The notes beneath the pieces were generated by a model. That model was not told the origin of the DNA and made no database searches. It saw only the letters and a program-made list of their open reading frames with translations. The translations under genes were made by a program, and so were the position numbers. DNA of 64,000 nt from Arctopsyche grandis (Eukaryota > Arthropoda > Insecta > Trichoptera > Hydropsychidae), in assembly GCF_051622035.1 (NCBI RefSeq), contig NC_135360.1, forward strand, positions 3,221,501 through 3,285,500. The letters are read 5' to 3'. This document shows, one piece after another, positions 54,261-64,000 of this stretch. The number at the start of each line of letters is the position of its first letter. Positions within the stretch are counted from its first letter, which is position 1.

Positions 54261-55936
54261 ATGGAGTGCAGACTTTGCCTGTTCTCTGCCCCAGCAGAGG
54301 CTTTCGTCTCCATCCATGACGATTCTCATCCAGCACGTTTGGTGCAACGCATTTGGACGTGCTGTCAGCTGCGGGTACGTTACACTTGCACACTGCTCTT
54401 GCTAACTGGTTAATCCTCCTAATCATTATTATCATTGTCTCATTTGCAGGTTAGGAAAGGTGACCGTCTACCAGACATGATATGCCGTTCGTGCGTCGAC
54501 AATCTGGAATTGCTCGATAGCTTTCGAAACACTTGTCTTCGGAGTGAAGAAAGTTCGAGGGTGAGATCTTCAAATGTCAAGCCGGAGGAAGTATTGCTGG
54601 AAGATTTAATATGGGAAGACGAGACGAATGCTAATTTGCCACCCAACATTTCCAATTCACCAAATAATGAAGTGGTAAGTAAACGAGATTCGGATCCAAG
54701 CATAACATTGATTAAATCATAAGGATATATAACACCAAGTTGACACGATACGAGATGCAGGTAAATTATATATGATGCAGATCTAGTACTGCAAGGTATA
54801 TGCGTTGATAAAAGACTTAGAAATTAATCGAACTCCCGAACTATGTCTATTATAAGGTTTATTCATACCTATCCAGCACGAACCGGTAGCAGCAGGTGTC
54901 CTGCAAGTACGGACAGTATTCTTTGGCATATTCTATACGCATCCTAGTATAATCATGGTCCGTGTAGACTCGGCTCAAATGTCAGCGAGTACGCTTGAAT
55001 CATCTGCTGCCGCGTTAAGAGTATCATTCGAGTGCAGCTGTATCATGTCAACCCGGTAAAATTCATCTATAAAATGATATACATGTTTTGTTTATTTTGT
55101 AGATACCAAGAGGAAAAATCACTCCAGACAATAATATATCAGTAATAGAGGATACTATTGAAATTGTGATAAAACGACACAAATGTGATACTTGTTTAAA
55201 ATCTTTCAATTCAAAATCTGAACTTAGTCGGCATATGAGTATCCATAGTGGGGTAAACCCGCTTAAATGTGACATTTGTTTAAAATCATTTACTAAAAAA
55301 TTTAACCTCGGTGTACATATGAATATTCACAATGGGGTTAAGCCACACAAGTGTAACGTTTGTCTAAAGTCATTCTCTCAAAAATCGTACCTTAAGGTAC
55401 ATGTGCTAACCCACTCCGAAGAAAAACCTTTCAAATGTGATATTTGTTTAAAATCATTCATGCTAAAATTTGGCCTAAGCGTACACATGAATATTCATAT
55501 GGGGGTGAAGCCACACAAATGTGACATTTGTCTGAAGTCATTTCTCCAAAAATATTACCTTGTGAGACATATGAAATACCACTCTGAAGAGAAACCGTTC
55601 AAATGTGACGTTTGCTTAAAATCATTCATTCAAAAATCTTTACTTGCAAGGCATTTGAAGTCTCACGCCGGAGACAAGCCACATAAATGTGATATTTGTT
55701 TAAAATCATTCCCTACTAAATTCACTCTCAATGGGCACATGAGAATTCACACTGGGGTGAAACCACATAGATGTGATATTTGCTCAAAATCGTTTTCTCA
55801 CAAATCTAACCTCATTGTACACAAGAATATTCATAGTGAAGTTAAGCCACACAAATGTGACTTTTGTCAAAAATCGTTCGCTCAAAAACGTCGTCTTGCA
55901 AAACATATGAGATATCACTCGGGAGAAACACCTTGA
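54261..55936 (+). CDS. ZAD C2H2 zinc-finger gene H, 9 fingers
   Basis: Exon 1 is 54261-54374 (MECRLCLFSAPAEAF to CCQLR). Exon 2 is 54450-54674 (75 codons, VRKGDRLPDMICRSC; three codons shorter than most paralogues in the RVRSSNVKPEE region). Exon 3 is 55103-55936, starting IPRGKITPDNN. Phase 0 introns (donors GTACGT and GTAAGT). Predicted about 390 residues with 9 fingers, HKCDTCLKS to HKCDFCQKS. It ends HSGETP at what would be the next linker. The frame is intact. Intron 2 is longer than usual (428 bp) because it holds a Harbinger-end fragment at about 54857-55000. Likely a functional nuclear factor. Confidence 0.92.
54857..55005 (+). mobile_element. Harbinger-like left-end fragment in intron 2 of gene H
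   Basis: AAGGTTTATTCATACCTATC with CAGCACGAACCGGTAGCAGC and GACAGTATTCTTTGGCATAT parallels 36035-36115 (GGTCTGTTCATACCTAGTCA onward). The right end is missing. Confidence 0.6.
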
Positions 55937-55959
55937 AAATGTGACCTCGCTGCACTCTA

Positions 55960-56260
55960 TCGACCGATGCGCACAGCTGCAAATATTCAACGAGGTGGTC
56001 GCCAACGTCTGGATGTGATTGCGCCAACAAGTGGTTGCGTTGATACTAAACACCGAGAGGTCGCTGGGTTCGATCCTGTTTGAAAAGCGATTCTGTGAAC
56101 TGCAATTGAAAAGATTTTATTCGGAGTATAATCTTTAATTCTGCTGGTCAGACTTCGATATTTGTGGCTGCTCCAAGTCGATCGTTTCTTATCAGAGTTT
56201 GGCAATTTATTAGATTTCATTATTGAAACGGTACCTCCATCAAATTGGCAAAAACTATCC
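55960..56260 (+). repeat. LINE scrap followed by SINE copy
   Basis: 55960-56020 (CGAGGTGGTCGCCAACGTCT) matches the 3' coding end of the LINE at 3690-3996. 55985-56250 has a SINE head (GTGGTTGCGTTGATACTAA, GGGTTCGATCCTG B box) and body (GATCGTTTCTTATCAGAGTT, TTGAAACGGTACC). Confidence 0.6.
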
Positions 56261-56289
56261 TACCCTCTCTATGTCACAAATGGATCTAC

Positions 56290-56590
56290 CTCACGGGTTG
56301 GAAAGTGAAATGCCGGAAAACGCAAATATCGGAAGGCAAAGATCAAAAATCGAAAGATCAAAAAAAAAGGGTGCATGGTAAACGGTACATACTCACTTAA
56401 TTTGCGCGAGCAGGATACAACAGGAACAAGAGGAACAGGCTTTTCCTCTTGTTCCTGTTGTATCCTGCTTGCGCAAATTAAATGAGTATGTACCGTTTAC
56501 CATGCACCCTTTTTTTTGATCTTTCGACTTAACATCTTTCGATATTTGCGTTTTCTGGCATTTCACATTCCGGCCCGTCACGGAGACCGG
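56290..56590. mobile_element. Foldback element with about 80-bp near-perfect arms
   Basis: The inner arms GGGTGCATGGTAAACGGTAC through GAGCAGGATACAACAGGAAC (56369-56430) and their reverse (56445-56510) meet almost without a loop. Outer arms carry GAAATGCCGGAAAACGCAAA and its mirror TTTGCGTTTTCTGGCATTTC. Related arm at 43320-43370. No coding region. The transcript would be a long hairpin. Confidence 0.82.
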
Positions 56591-56894
56591 TCACAAATAT
56601 CTGAATTTGATTTATTGTACAATATATAAGAATTTATGTACATGGATGGGTCTATGGATTAATTCATTAACCCGTTGGGTGCTAACGACTCGCCTGTTGT
56701 GATCACAAAATTTCTGTAGCCGCAAAGGTTCAAAATAAAAATACGCACTTGCTGTAGTTATGCGGGAAGCATTCCATTTTTTCGCCTAAAATCTCTATAC
56801 ACTCCATTTTAAATTTAATATAATGTTATTTACTGTTTCAACTGTCGTTTGAGACTTGAGTTTGTCGTTTGAGTTCTGAGACTCACGAAAAGCT

Positions 56895-57056
56895 GGACAA
56901 CTATTACAACAGTATTCCAAAAGTTTATGGACAACTATTACAACAGTATTCCAAAAGTTTATAGACAACCATTACAACAGTATTCCAAAAGTTTATGGAC
57001 AACTATTATAACAGTATTCCAAAAGTTTATGGACAACTATTACAACAGTATTCCAT
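56895..57056. repeat. 34-bp tandem repeat, five units
   Basis: Unit GGACAACTATTACAACAGTA plus TTCCAAAAGTTTAT, starting at 56895, 56929, 56963, 56997 and 57031; the last is partial. Units differ by one or two bases. Confidence 0.95.
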
Positions 57057-57164
57057 TGACGGAATCATTGTTAAAACAAAAAACCTATGTTACTGGAACA
57101 CTGAGGGCGAATCGGAAATATAATCCGATAGCGGTTGTAAATAAAAAAATGAATCTGTGATGCA

Positions 57165-57415
57165 ATATACTCCAGAAGGAATATGCATTCTTCTTCTTCA
57201 TGTGCCATGTCCTCCTAGAAAGTCGGCAACTAGATGTCCCATTCGTACTTTATCAATGGCTGCTCGGAATAGTGCTCGGGTGCTGAGGCCGTACCACTGC
57301 CGAAGATTCTTTAGCCATGATGTTTTCCGCCTGCCCCGACTGCGTTGGCCTACGAATATGCATTACCAAATGGAAAGATCGTTGAGAGATTTTGAAGATT
57401 TCCTCGTAATTTAAT
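57165..57415 (-). mobile_element. LINE ORF2 C-terminal scrap
   Basis: Minus strand reads RRKTSWLKNLRQWYGLS, then LFRAAIDKVRMGHLVAD and LGGHG. It is the same conserved LINE C-terminus as at 3690-3996, followed by an AAGAAGAAG tail on that strand at 57190. Confidence 0.65.
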
Positions 57416-57419
57416 GGGG

Positions 57420-58340
57420 TGTCTACAGAGATAACCAATCGCCGAGGCAATGTTGTAGAAAAATCCAATATGATAATTCAATATAATAAATTTATGGGGG
57501 GGGGGGGTAGATTACCACGATCACATGTTAGCTTACTACCCATGTAGGAGAAAAACTTTAAGATGGTACAAAAAATTGGGCATACATCTATTTCAGACAA
57601 TGTTATTAAATTCTTATTACATGTATTAATACGCACAATACCAAGAAAATGTCTTAGTCTAAAGATTTTAGGCTGCAAATAATAGAAAAATTAGTAGGGC
57701 CTCCCCCAAAACAAAATCTTCATCGCCATTATCTTCCCAGTTTTTGTGACAAAGACTAGCAGGGAAAAACGAAAAGAAGACGGTGCCACTATTGTTGGAG
57801 GGAAAAGCCACCCTCTTTTATTGTATGGAATGTACAAACCAGCCGGGTTTGTATCTAGATCCATGCTTTAGGTCGTATCACGACAAAAATTTTAATTACA
57901 TATAAGTTATTTATCATCATTTTATGCAATTTTTATTTAAAAAATATATTTGTTAAAACATAAATTAAAGTATTTTATTATTTTTAAATATCATTATATT
58001 ATTTGCTAATTATTATACGAACAAAAAATTTCCAGAAGTTTTTTTATTATGAAAATAATGAATAAATATATGTAGGTACTGTATAGCGTGCTTTATGCAA
58101 GGTGCAGGTAGACGCGCGTTCCAAGAACTGTCAAAACATTTGTGAGACAGAGCTATTTTATAAAACATCAGCATGGCACGAAAACAACAGATTCGGGCTC
58201 AGCATTGAAAGTGTTAATTGTTAATTTCGTGTTCTTCAAAATCTAAATGCCTCTAGAAATCCAACGATTTATGTAATAAAAAATTTTGCACTGTTCGTAA
58301 TTAATTTTCTAGGCAGGCGCATTGGGATTTACCTGTTAGG
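57420..58340. other. AT-rich spacer
   Basis: No supported gene. A G run lies at 57496-57507. Confidence 0.4.
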
Positions 58341-58357
58341 CCTTTCTGGTATATACG

Positions 58358-58564
58358 CAGTGCCGATCTTACAATCAATGGCGCCCTCGGGCAATTTTTT
58401 CTTAGAAAAAACTTTCGCCTGGCGCTATAATCTAAAATTTTGTACGGCTTTTTAGCGCTCTAATTTTTAATTTTAAAGCGCATTTGGCTCATCATGCTGC
58501 GCCCTAACTTATTTGGCGCCCTCGGGCACCGCCCGACCTAGCCCCCCCCCCAAAACCGGCACTG
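58358..58564. mobile_element. hAT-type MITE, CAGTGCCG ends, perfect 8-bp TSD
   Basis: Duplication TATATACG at 58350-58357 and 58565-58572. Ends CAGTGCCGATC and AACCGGCACTG. 207 bp with GGCGCCCTCGGGC repeated internally at 58381 and 58513. It sits inside a SINE tail block (GCGCATTGGGATTTACCTGT). Confidence 0.9.
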
Positions 58565-58574
58565 TATATACGTA

Positions 58575-58982
58575 CATATCTATGTAAAAATAAAAATAAA
58601 ATTTATTTGTGTGAATTGAAATTTGTTTGTATTTTTCTTCTCGTATTGAAATAAACCAAAAATATTCGAATGCGACCAATCCACGACTTTATTAATGTAT
58701 TTGAGGAATATAAGAAGTATCAAAAATAGAAATCGACAAACGTATAAACATTCACACTTGCTGTCTATGAGAACATTATCGTTACAAGTTTGAGCGTAAA
58801 ATACAAGCCTCTTTTTACTACTTAATATCACTACAATTATTATAAGCATAAAATATAAAGCAGACTCATAAAGTAATTTCAAAGGTCAAAATAAAATAAT
58901 GAAATATTGTTTTAAGAAAAATTACTACTTCCGGCTTACGAATTCTATCCAAAACCTTATCAGCTCTAAATTAGTGCGTAAG
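58575..58982. other. AT-rich spacer
   Basis: No gene recognised; open frames here are not family members. Confidence 0.4.
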
Positions 58983-59320
58983 GTAAACGGGTTTTTACGA
59001 GCTTTGGGCAGTTTTGAGCAATATTTGGGCAGTTTTCTGTACGACGAATTTTCGTGCAACAGGAGACCCGTACGAGCAATTTTCGTAGCGGTGGTTATCC
59101 TGGTAGCAATTCACCTGGTAGTCAAATGTGAACCGGTCACAGGACAACCGGTCACACTAAAACTGGCCACACCCGAAAATTAATCACGAAAAAACTGGTC
59201 ACACCCAAAAATTCGATCAATTTTTAATTTTTGGGTGTGACCAGTTTTAGTGTGACGGGTGATCACGTGTGATCGGTTGTCCTGTGACCGGTTCACGTTT
59301 GACTAGTAATCACCGAACCG
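58983..59320. mobile_element. GGTAAACGG...CACCGAACC foldback copy
   Basis: Left GGTAAACGGG at 58983, right AATCACCGAACC ending 59320. The arms CAAATGTGAACCGGTCACAG through AAAACTGGTCACACCCAAAA and the reverse form a compact hairpin at 59123-59300. The flanks GTGCGTAA and GCGCATAA differ at two of eight bases, a worn duplication. Confidence 0.72.
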
Positions 59321-59515
59321 CGCATAAAGAATACAAATATAAATTTTCAGCTCGATACACTTACATACATAGTAGTGTGGAAAAAATCCCACTTCCAGTT
59401 TATTAAATTGAATGATTTTTTTTATTCTCATATCATACCGATACAAGGATCATACTGGAATTTTCGTGTAGAGCACACGTATTTAAAGATAAAGTAAAAA
59501 GTAGTCAATTTGTAT

Positions 59516-59719
59516 GGTGCGGTGATTATTGCCCACAAAGCGCTCGCCCAAAAGTCACTAAAATCTCCATAACGGAACATCTGGCAGCCGAAAGGTCCAT
59601 CACACTAACGACGACTATCATACGAACGAGAACTCGAGTGCCAAATATTCCGTATTCGCGATTTTCGTGGCAAAAATTGTCTTTTGGGCGATCGGAATGT
59701 GCGTAATAATCCAATTACC
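59516..59719 (-). mobile_element. GGTGCGGTGATTATTG...CCAATTACC MITE, 9-bp TSD
   Basis: Duplication AATTTGTAT at 59507-59515 and 59720-59728. Same family as 45335 and 50165 in opposite orientation. 204 bp, with GGCAGCCGAAAGGTCCATC and GCGATTTTCGTGGCAAAAA blocks. Confidence 0.88.
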
Positions 59720-59915
59720 AATTTGTATTTATGGCAACTAACACGTATGGCAACCCTAACAATCGGCTGCTGCGAAAGATCGCCCGTTTGCAAGTGCTTC
59801 GTTAGTTTAGGGTAGTTAGTTGCCTCAAAACTTTGCCTCACGTGCCGAAATGTCTGGCCACCAGCTGTCCACTCCTCACTCTCCACAAGTTTGTGCTTCT
59901 CTTGCCGAAGGAGCG

Positions 59916-60370
59916 ATGGAGTGCAGACTGTGCCTTTGCTCTGCCCCACAAGAAACTTTCGTCTCCATCTATGGCGATCCACATCCACTGCGTTTGGTGG
60001 AACTCATTCGGACCTGCTGTCGGTTGCAGGTCAGTTACACCCAACTCATTGCCGCAAGTAATTCATTAGTCTTCGCGATCGTCACTCCCTTTCTCATTTG
60101 CAGGTTAAGAGAGATGACAAGCTGCCAGATATGATATGCCATTCGTGTGCCAACAACCTGGAACTGCTCGATAGCTTTCGAAACGCTTGTGTCCGGAATG
60201 AAGAAATTTCGAGGATGAGTTTGGGCGAGTTTTCGAATGTCAAGACGGAGGAAGTTTTGCTGGAAGACTTAATATGGAAAGATGAATCGACCAACATTTC
60301 TATTCCACCGAGCAATGACAAAGTAAGTAAATTTGATTCGGATCCAAACAAAACATTGATTGAGCCGTAA
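59916..60370 (+). CDS. ZAD gene I, no finger exon found
   Basis: Exon 1 is 59916-60029 (MECRLCLCSAPQETF to CCRLQ, donor GTCAGT). Exon 2 is 60104-60322 (73 codons, VKRDDKLPDMICHSC, donor GTAAGT). Both ZAD zinc pairs are intact, and the leader GTTTGTGCTTCTCTTGCCG precedes the ATG. Reading through the exon 2 donor adds KVSKFDSDPNKTLIEP, then stops at 60370, giving a ZAD-only product of about 126 residues. No finger array occurs between here and 64000. Instead a 2.65-kb hAT composite (60579-63228) begins 209 bp later. Either the finger exon lies beyond the window, was lost, or the locus makes a stand-alone ZAD protein that could pair with other ZAD factors. Confidence 0.75.
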
Positions 60371-60678
60371 TGCTGCATCTACACGATTCCAATTGTCAAG
60401 GTATTCTAGTAAGCCAAGCCAATATTGGCCTCGTGTATATAAGCATTCCGAAGCAATGGAATGTCCTCGAGCCATTTCGTTGTATTGTAGGGGTGGGCAC
60501 GTATTCAGGTTTTTTTTATGTATTATAAAGAGCCACACCATAATTACATACATTACATTACATGTCCTTACCGGTGATCAGGCCTGGCCCCGAGGGTATA
60601 TGGCATCCCTAGGCAGATTGGTTTCAGCACCCCCCCTCCCTTAAGTCCTTGAAGTTTTATGTTGAAAAGATTACAAAT

Positions 60679-61140
60679 CGTTTGCCCGTGGCCGTCTTCT
60701 ATGAAAGCTTTGGGCGACAAGTCTGTAGCAGTGCGGCTGTCTTCCATAGAATTTCTGAACTTTGCACGGGATTTTGAGCCTTATATGCGCCTATTGTAAC
60801 TGTTTTAAGGTTCAAAATTGGTTGAATATATTAATGAGAGTTGAATGCCATCTATTCAATTTGCTTAAAATGAATATATACCAGTCAAAAATTAGTTTTT
60901 TGTGGAACCATACTGAAACCTCGTTTATGTGACGTCACGTCTTCATACAATTATGAAGAATGATTATTTGACAATTAATCCAAAACTACGAGATATATTA
61001 TGTATTTTATTGTTTAAAATAATACTTTATGTGTTAATTAACATATCTGGTTACTTGAGTAAATATTAAAATCTGTATTTAAGGTCGAAACCTCGATTGC
61101 CAAATTCGCGAAAAAGGTGCCGCGTACAGGGCTTGTTTGC
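60679..61140 (-). mobile_element. GCCCGCGGC TTAA MITE, inverted copy
   Basis: CGTTTGCCCGTGGCCGTCTT at the left and GTGCCGCGTACAGGGCTTGT at the right match 31078-31562 in reverse. The far end is cut at GCTTGTTCAC, next to the Tc1 copy. Confidence 0.75.
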
Positions 61141-61189
61141 TTGTTCACAAATGCCTCTAGTTTCTTGCATGTGGCATCCGTCATTTCCT

Positions 61190-62360
61190 CAACGACATCC
61201 TGATTTTTTAATCGGCTGCAATTGTGCTATATTTTTAAAGTGATTTAAAGTTTAATAGTCTTCGGTGGAAAGAATTAAAAGCAAATTATCCGCCGGAATT
61301 GATCCCACCACAAACAACCGCTCAAATTCCGGTGACAAACGGAAATTTAGTTCACGTGTAGACAGAAAGATTGTGGGAATGGTAACCAGGAATCGATTTG
61401 TTACAAACAAATCCATTCGAGAAGAAATGGAAGTGGACGGGATCAAGATTTCGGAGCGAACAGTCCAACGACGGCTCGCTGAAGCTGGACTTCGTGCAAG
61501 GCGACCAGCAAAAAAAAACCAATGCTGACCCAAAAAATGCGGAAATCACGTATGAGTTGGGCCAAGCAACATCAAAACGTCACTTTAGATGATTGGAAGA
61601 TGGTTAATTATTTTTAACAAAATTATTGTGAGATTATTTTAAATTGACAAAAATAATTAGTATGTTCGCTAATTTTTTGGTACATTTCTCTGATGAATCC
61701 TCGATCCGGATGACAACGGAGAACCACCAGTTCGTTCGGAGAAGAGTGGGGGAAAGGTACAAAGAGGGGTGTACACAAAAAACCAGGAAGCATCCCCCAT
61801 TAATCATGGTATGGGCCTCAATAAGCATTGAAGGTCCGGGTCCCCTCTATTTTATAAATGGGACCATGAACAAAGAACAATACATAAAGGTATTAAGAGA
61901 TACTTTCTTACCCTCAATGCAAGTTAAAATAAATAATGGTGATAATTGGCACTTCATGCAAGATAATGCTCACTGCCACGCGGCCATATTTGTTAAAAAA
62001 AAATGATGTCTGACCACCAAATTCCTCTTCTTCAATGGCCAGGCAATTCTCCCGATTTGAATCCAATAGAACGTTTGGCATGTCCTAAAATGTAAAATTA
62101 ATAAGCTCCCGTGTTCCAATATATTCATTTTAAAACAAAATATCCTTTCAGTGTGGCAGGGAGACCCTGATATTAAAAAAACCATAATAGCTTGCATTGA
62201 GAGTATGCCTAAGAGAGTATCTCTTTGCCTAAAAAATAAAGGTGGCATCACTAAATATTTGTATTTGTTTTTAATTTGTAAACCCACTTCTGATAATATA
62301 CTAGTGTACGTAAAATTTATGAAATTTGCGAAGTGTCCCTAACACTTTGGCCGGGGACTG
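61190..62360 (+). pseudogene. Tc1-type transposase, broken
   Basis: 61265-61528 encodes the paired-like DNA-binding region (KIVGMVTRNRFVTNKSIREE, ISERTVQRRLAEAGL). After frame breaks, 61644-62006 gives the first catalytic region (VHFSDESSIRM) and the second (FMQDNAHCHAA). LLQWPGNSPDLNPIE follows near 62030, in a shifted frame, completing a D,D34E-type triad. The right end is CACTTTGGCCGGGGACTG before TA at 62361. The left terminal repeat is absent. Several frameshifts make it inactive. Confidence 0.85.
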
Positions 62361-62556
62361 TATATACATACGTATGTTTCAGCGGTATTTTATAAGAAAT
62401 AAAATTCAAAATTACCATTTGTACTGATCACAGTTTGCTATTTTACAAGTTTTATTTGTGAGTCGTTGATATTTGACAGTCAATTTCCTGCGTTCCTCAT
62501 AAATTATGATATTTTACAATCAGTACTGTTACTTCGAGTAGAAAAATTAAGTTCAA

Positions 62557-63163
62557 CCCTTTGAGTGCTGATGTAATTTCTGTTGAAAGCCTGCCACGCT
62601 GAAAATTTCGTCCACTTTTCCAACTGCATAGAATTATTTAGAAATCCAATAGAAAGTAGGTATAAAAATTACAGTTAATACAAACAAATCCTAGATCACT
62701 ATTCTAGATAACTACCGCTGAGGATTTAAAGTTTTATCAAGGTGTGTTTAGACTCCCTAATATATCTTGCAACGATATAAAATAAACAAAATAAGTCTAT
62801 TGATGAATGTATTTCTTCCTAACTAGTTCCATCTTCTTCATTGTTGTTCAAATGTAATGCTAGCAATCTAAATGCCAAGCCACAATCTCAAATACTCCGC
62901 AGTTAGGGATTTCCAGCGGGTAATTCCGCTATGGTTATAAATTCAGACATTTCGGTGTAAACGCGTCTTTATAAATGTAGACAAAGTAATTGTACGGATT
63001 ATACGACACATGTTCAATGCATTTTTATTTCAATGCTACCTGGAAAGGCTTAGCGGGTAGTATTCTTGTTTACTTTGCACATGCTTAATACACAACGCCT
63101 ATCAGCGTTTTTCAAGTCCATGAACTTGTCAACACCGATGGGCGTTGGTCAGCATTCAAAGGG
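62557..63163. mobile_element. piggyBac-type MITE, CCCTTTGARTGCTGA ends, TTAA site
   Basis: Left CCCTTTGAGTGCTGA after TCAA; right TCAGCATTCAAAGGG before TTAA. 607 bp, no transposase. The copy at 45541-45886 is a reversed part of it. Confidence 0.82.
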
Positions 63164-63604
63164 TTAATAATCAGAAAAAAGAAAAATGGGGGCGCCTCGC
63201 GGTCTGCTGCACCTTTGAGCTGGCCCTGCCGGTGATGTAAACACGGTCGACATTTACTCTAATTATGTGAATGTCTCTGTAAATATACTAAATACAGAGT
63301 TCATATTTTGGGTATTCCTCAGTAATACATTAATGTATTAGATAAAGTTTTTATAATATGCATGTATTTATCCGAGGCAACATAAAAAAATATTTTATCA
63401 AAGAATCGGGCATAAATTTAAATGTAAGAGTGTGTTGTGCCATTTCTTTTGTCATTCAGTTTTAAGATCGTGTACAGTGTGATCGGCAGTTCATTTGCAA
63501 TTCGCGATTATTATTTACGGTAATAATTGTTTTCATGTTGCTATGCTACTTTGTGTATTATATTTATATATTTTCAAAGACCGTTCTAATTTTAGACAAA
63601 AAAC

Positions 63605-64000
63605 ATGGCTGAAAGAAATATGATGAATGAAGAGGAATATGATAGCGATCTCGATTTCGAAATAAACGATAATTTAACTGATACGGAAGATTTTATTGAA
63701 GAAATGGAAGATTCAGATTCGGAATTAGAAGCCAGTGAAAATGAAGCTGAAGAAGAAATGTATACATCGAATCAAGGAGTTCAATGGAATTCATTACCAC
63801 CAACATCCGCAAGACGTAGACAGTGCAATATTGTCACCGAAAATGCAGGACTTATAAATGACAGTACTACTGTGAATACTATTGGAGAAATGTTCTGTTT
63901 ATTTATAAATTCCAATATGGTGAGAGAAATCTGCGAACAAACGAATCGTCAGTTAGATCGTACATCCACGACTAGGATCGAGCCGATATTGGCAGAGGAG
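63605..64000 (+). CDS. piggyBac-type transposase N-terminus (runs off right edge)
   Basis: An open frame of 132 codons to the window end, starting MAERNMMNEEEYDSDLDF. A strongly acidic N-terminal region is followed by GVQWNSLPPTSARRRQCNIV, then NTIGEMFCLFINSNMVREI CEQTN. This order (acidic head, W-x4-P, then a helix contacting 'N-x-x-TN') is typical of piggyBac-derived transposases and their domesticated relatives. The catalytic aspartates lie beyond the edge. The ATG follows AAAAAAC, a good insect start context. No stop or frameshift is visible, so it may be intact or domesticated. Confidence 0.6.
   Translation, partial: MAERNMMNEEEYDSDLDFEINDNLTDTEDFIEEMEDSDSELEASENEAEEEMYTSNQGVQWNSLPPTSARRRQCNIVTENAGLINDSTTVNTIGEMFCLFINSNMVREICEQTNRQLDRTSTTRIEPILAEE

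Larger units (their letters stand above)
60579..63228. mobile_element. hAT-type composite with nested elements, perfect 8-bp TSD
   Basis: Ends CAGGCCTGGCCCC and GAGCTGGCCCTG, worn inverted repeats. Duplication CCGGTGAT at 60571-60578 and 63229-63236. Inside lie an inverted GCCCGCGGC TTAA MITE (about 60679-61140), a Tc1 copy (61190-62360) and another TTAA MITE (62557-63163). Little original interior remains, and no hAT transposase is seen. It separates ZAD exons of locus I from sequence to the right. Confidence 0.75.

Overview
The window is eukaryotic nuclear DNA, almost certainly from a holometabolous insect. The evidence is a cluster of three-exon ZAD (zf-AD) C2H2 zinc-finger genes, a family greatly expanded in such insects. 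The genes have short AT-rich introns and sit in AT-rich DNA crowded with insect-type transposons (BEL/Pao, gypsy-like LTRs, jockey-like LINE, Tc1, hAT, piggyBac, Harbinger, SINEs). I cannot name the order or species from sequence alone.

Gene content. Nine paralogous ZAD loci are present. Five are on the minus strand: A (left edge to 1889), B (6386-7566), C (12097-13962), D (21980-24204) and E (32327-33441). Four are on the plus strand: F (37859-39588), G (43937-45242), H (54261-55936) and I (59916-60370). Exon 1 encodes the first half of the ZAD (38 codons) and exon 2 the second half plus an acidic linker (73-78 codons). Exon 3 encodes the whole finger array; all introns are phase 0. Finger counts range from 6 (E) to 19 (D), and A has at least 15. 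Locus I has no finger exon in view. B, C, D and E end by nonsense or frameshift mutation, with decayed fingers beyond the stop. The proteins would be nuclear DNA-binding factors that pair through the ZAD. A tenth gene-like unit (48223-50033, minus) encodes a FLYWCH/MULE-associated type of DNA-binding domain with a tandemly duplicated exon.

Layout. 0-14 kb: loci A-C with a Harbinger remnant carrying a LINE insertion, hAT and MITE/SINE nests, and two large (AT)n tracts. 14.3-19 kb: a young, internally deleted BEL/Pao element inside an older LTR. 19.8-21.8 kb: two long hairpins. 22-28 kb: locus D and a flank loaded with three datable insertions. 28-32 kb: MITEs and hAT debris. 32-37.6 kb: locus E, a pile of solo LTRs, a Harbinger element inside an LTR, and nested hairpins. 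37.8-46 kb: loci F and G flanking a LINE. 47-53 kb: the FLYWCH-like gene, hairpin elements and a solo LTR inside a SINE. 54-64 kb: loci H and I, a nested hAT composite, and the start of a piggyBac transposase at the right edge.

The most informative theme is that the segmentally duplicated ZAD loci act as mutual empty-site controls. Several insertions can be bounded exactly, with target-site duplications, by comparing paralogous flanks within the window. No wholly new biological system is evident. The best leads are the fast-changing finger arrays, the possible ZAD-only products, and the families of long-hairpin mobile elements with 8-9 bp duplications.
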